Of a DNA stretch of 64,000 nt, positions 62,601 through 64,000 are shown in pieces. Location: positions 20,211,662-20,275,661 of the forward strand of contig NC_085050.1 in NCBI RefSeq assembly GCF_963662255.1, in the 5' to 3' direction. The notes under the pieces are model-generated. The model was not told where the DNA came from, made no database searches, and worked only from the letters and a program-made list of their open reading frames with translations. Position numbers and translations under genes: made by a program. The stretch comes from Cinclus cinclus (Eukaryota > Chordata > Aves > Passeriformes > Cinclidae). Every line of letters begins with the position of its first letter. Within the stretch, counting starts at the first letter, position 1.

Positions 62601-64000
62601 TATTCTTTCTGTATTCTGTGAAAAACCCCAGTGCTTTGATTCTAAAGTCTGTCAGTCTATAAATTTATGATTTCATTAGAACAGGATATGTCTTCTTGTT
62701 TTTCTTTAAATGTATTTTGTGGCTGCCCCCTTTTTACTTAATCTATGGTAAACTAACAGATTTATTTAGCATATCATATAACAAAAAACTCACTTGACTT
62801 GTCACCTGTCATATGTATAAGAGGTTTAAAAAATTTACTTCTTTACTTTCACATAGCAGTAGGCCCCAGCTAAACATGTTTTAAAATGAATTAATTACCA
62901 TTATGATCTGAAAAATTGGTCATTCTAACATGGTATGTCTACTTCCTTTTTTTGACTTCAATTTTCTTTTTCACTATAAGATTCAATTCAAAAAGATATA
63001 TTAACTTTTCTTCTCTAATTTTATTTAAAATACACATAATGAAATTATAACAGAGCAATCATAATTGGAAACTAACTGGAAATCATCTAAGTATTTAATT
63101 TCGGTAACCTCATGTCCTCTTTTTATTCTTTTTGTAGAAAAATAGAGCAACAGCTATATAGTGGAATTTTAATTTGCTTCTCCATTTTAAAAGTTGCCAA
63201 AAGAACCTTCTTGGCTCCTCCATTCCTGTAACAGTTTCATACTTTTTAAAAATGTATTTCATTTTTATTTTGATTACTGAAGCTAATGTATGCATAAGCT
63301 CACAAGCTGGGAGCCTTGGAGGGACTGAACTCTTTGTCCTCAATACAGACAAAAAGCCATGACTGGGCAGTCTCATTTACATTAATTATGTTTTTCCACC
63401 GTAGTTTCAATTACTGTTTTTTATTGCTTCAGCTGGTTTTAGTGGATTGCTTTTGCCCTCACTGTAGTTGTTATTGGCCAAGGACATATGGGATAGAAAT
63501 TCTGCCTGAGTTCACCCTCTTCTCCTGGCTAAGAAGGTAATTAGAATCCTTTCACTCAAAAAACACAGAGTAGCTTTGCCACCACCAACAACAAACAGTA
63601 GTTATCACCTAACAGTCTTCCCAATATCTGGTGCAGATTCCAACAATGCAATATGGAATGGGACAGATAACTTCATTAGAACAGGACTCAGAAAAATCTT
63701 TACAGTTTCTGACACAGATAAGCAAAATTTTACTTAAGTGGGTGTTTCCATGTAAAAATGCATTCTCAACTCCACAAGTCAGGTGATTAGTAACTCATTG
63801 ATCAGTAACACAAAATGGATTTTCTTTGCTAATTGAAGGTTAATACCAGTACACTATCTTTTTAAACTTTTGGGTTTTTCCTCCCAGAGAAGTTATATGT
63901 GATTTTGTATTTCGGAAGATGCCACAATTTTTGAGTTTATTGATGGGAACCAGAAAAAATCTGGTTAATGGAAACTGTGATTTTTTGTTGTAATGCTAAA

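Larger units (their letters stand above)
54030..64000. other. AT-rich non-coding DNA, no gene seen
   Basis: No gene is recognised in the last 10 kb. Frames at 57305-57649 (minus, 114 codons) and 59554-60000 (plus, 148 codons) have no domain that I recognise, and the latter starts within an ATAC-repeat region. Simple repeats are listed separately. Confidence 0.55.

Noticed and set aside
1..64000. tRNA, rRNA, known small RNA or complete gene anywhere in the window
   Set aside because: No sequence with the expected conserved blocks was found by eye. A tRNAscan and Rfam search would be needed to exclude small ones.

Overview
The window looks like vertebrate, most likely avian, nuclear DNA. It is strongly AT-rich, has no bacterial-style gene packing, and every interspersed repeat I recognise is of a bird type: CR1 LINE relics, most ending in the CR1 terminal octamer (ATTCTRTG-like), and two long terminal repeats resembling the avian ERVL class. 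I find no complete protein-coding gene, no rRNA or tRNA gene and no convincing exon. The species and chromosome cannot be read from the sequence. The best description is an intergenic stretch, or part of a very large intron, on a gene-poor chromosome region.

Layout. Positions 1-607 hold an antisense ERVL-like LTR cut by the window edge. It is followed by a minus-strand CR1 3' end (about 832-1170) and a minus-strand relic of CR1 ORF1 with its esterase (SGNH/GDSL) domain (about 1374-2055), which carries a CTTT microsatellite. Further CR1 3' ends lie at about 5852-6025, 8909-8973, 9566-9640 and 14136-14427. The one at 9566 is fused to a 115-bp pentanucleotide array (CATAG then AATAG). A full-looking solo ERVL-like LTR lies at about 15217-15865, followed by a GC-richer, possibly repetitive block to about 16335. 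From 35234 to 36175 there is a compound CR1: an older minus-strand copy split by a younger plus-strand copy, plus a degraded ORF2 piece. The rest (about 2.2-5.8 kb, 16.3-35.2 kb and 36.2-64 kb) is AT-rich unique-looking DNA with simple repeats, a 53-bp poly(T), a 32-bp near-perfect palindrome, a G-quadruplex-type G tract and a long A/C-rich low-complexity tract.

Nothing here works together as a pathway. The story is one of retroelement decay. The most informative points are the nested CR1 pair, two CR1 loci where ORF pieces sit next to a 3' end with the reverse transcriptase missing, the Ser-to-Cys change at the esterase nucleophile position, and the CR1-tail-derived pentamer array. Several stretches have the texture of conserved non-coding elements, but this cannot be shown without alignment. 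I did not find a previously undescribed system.
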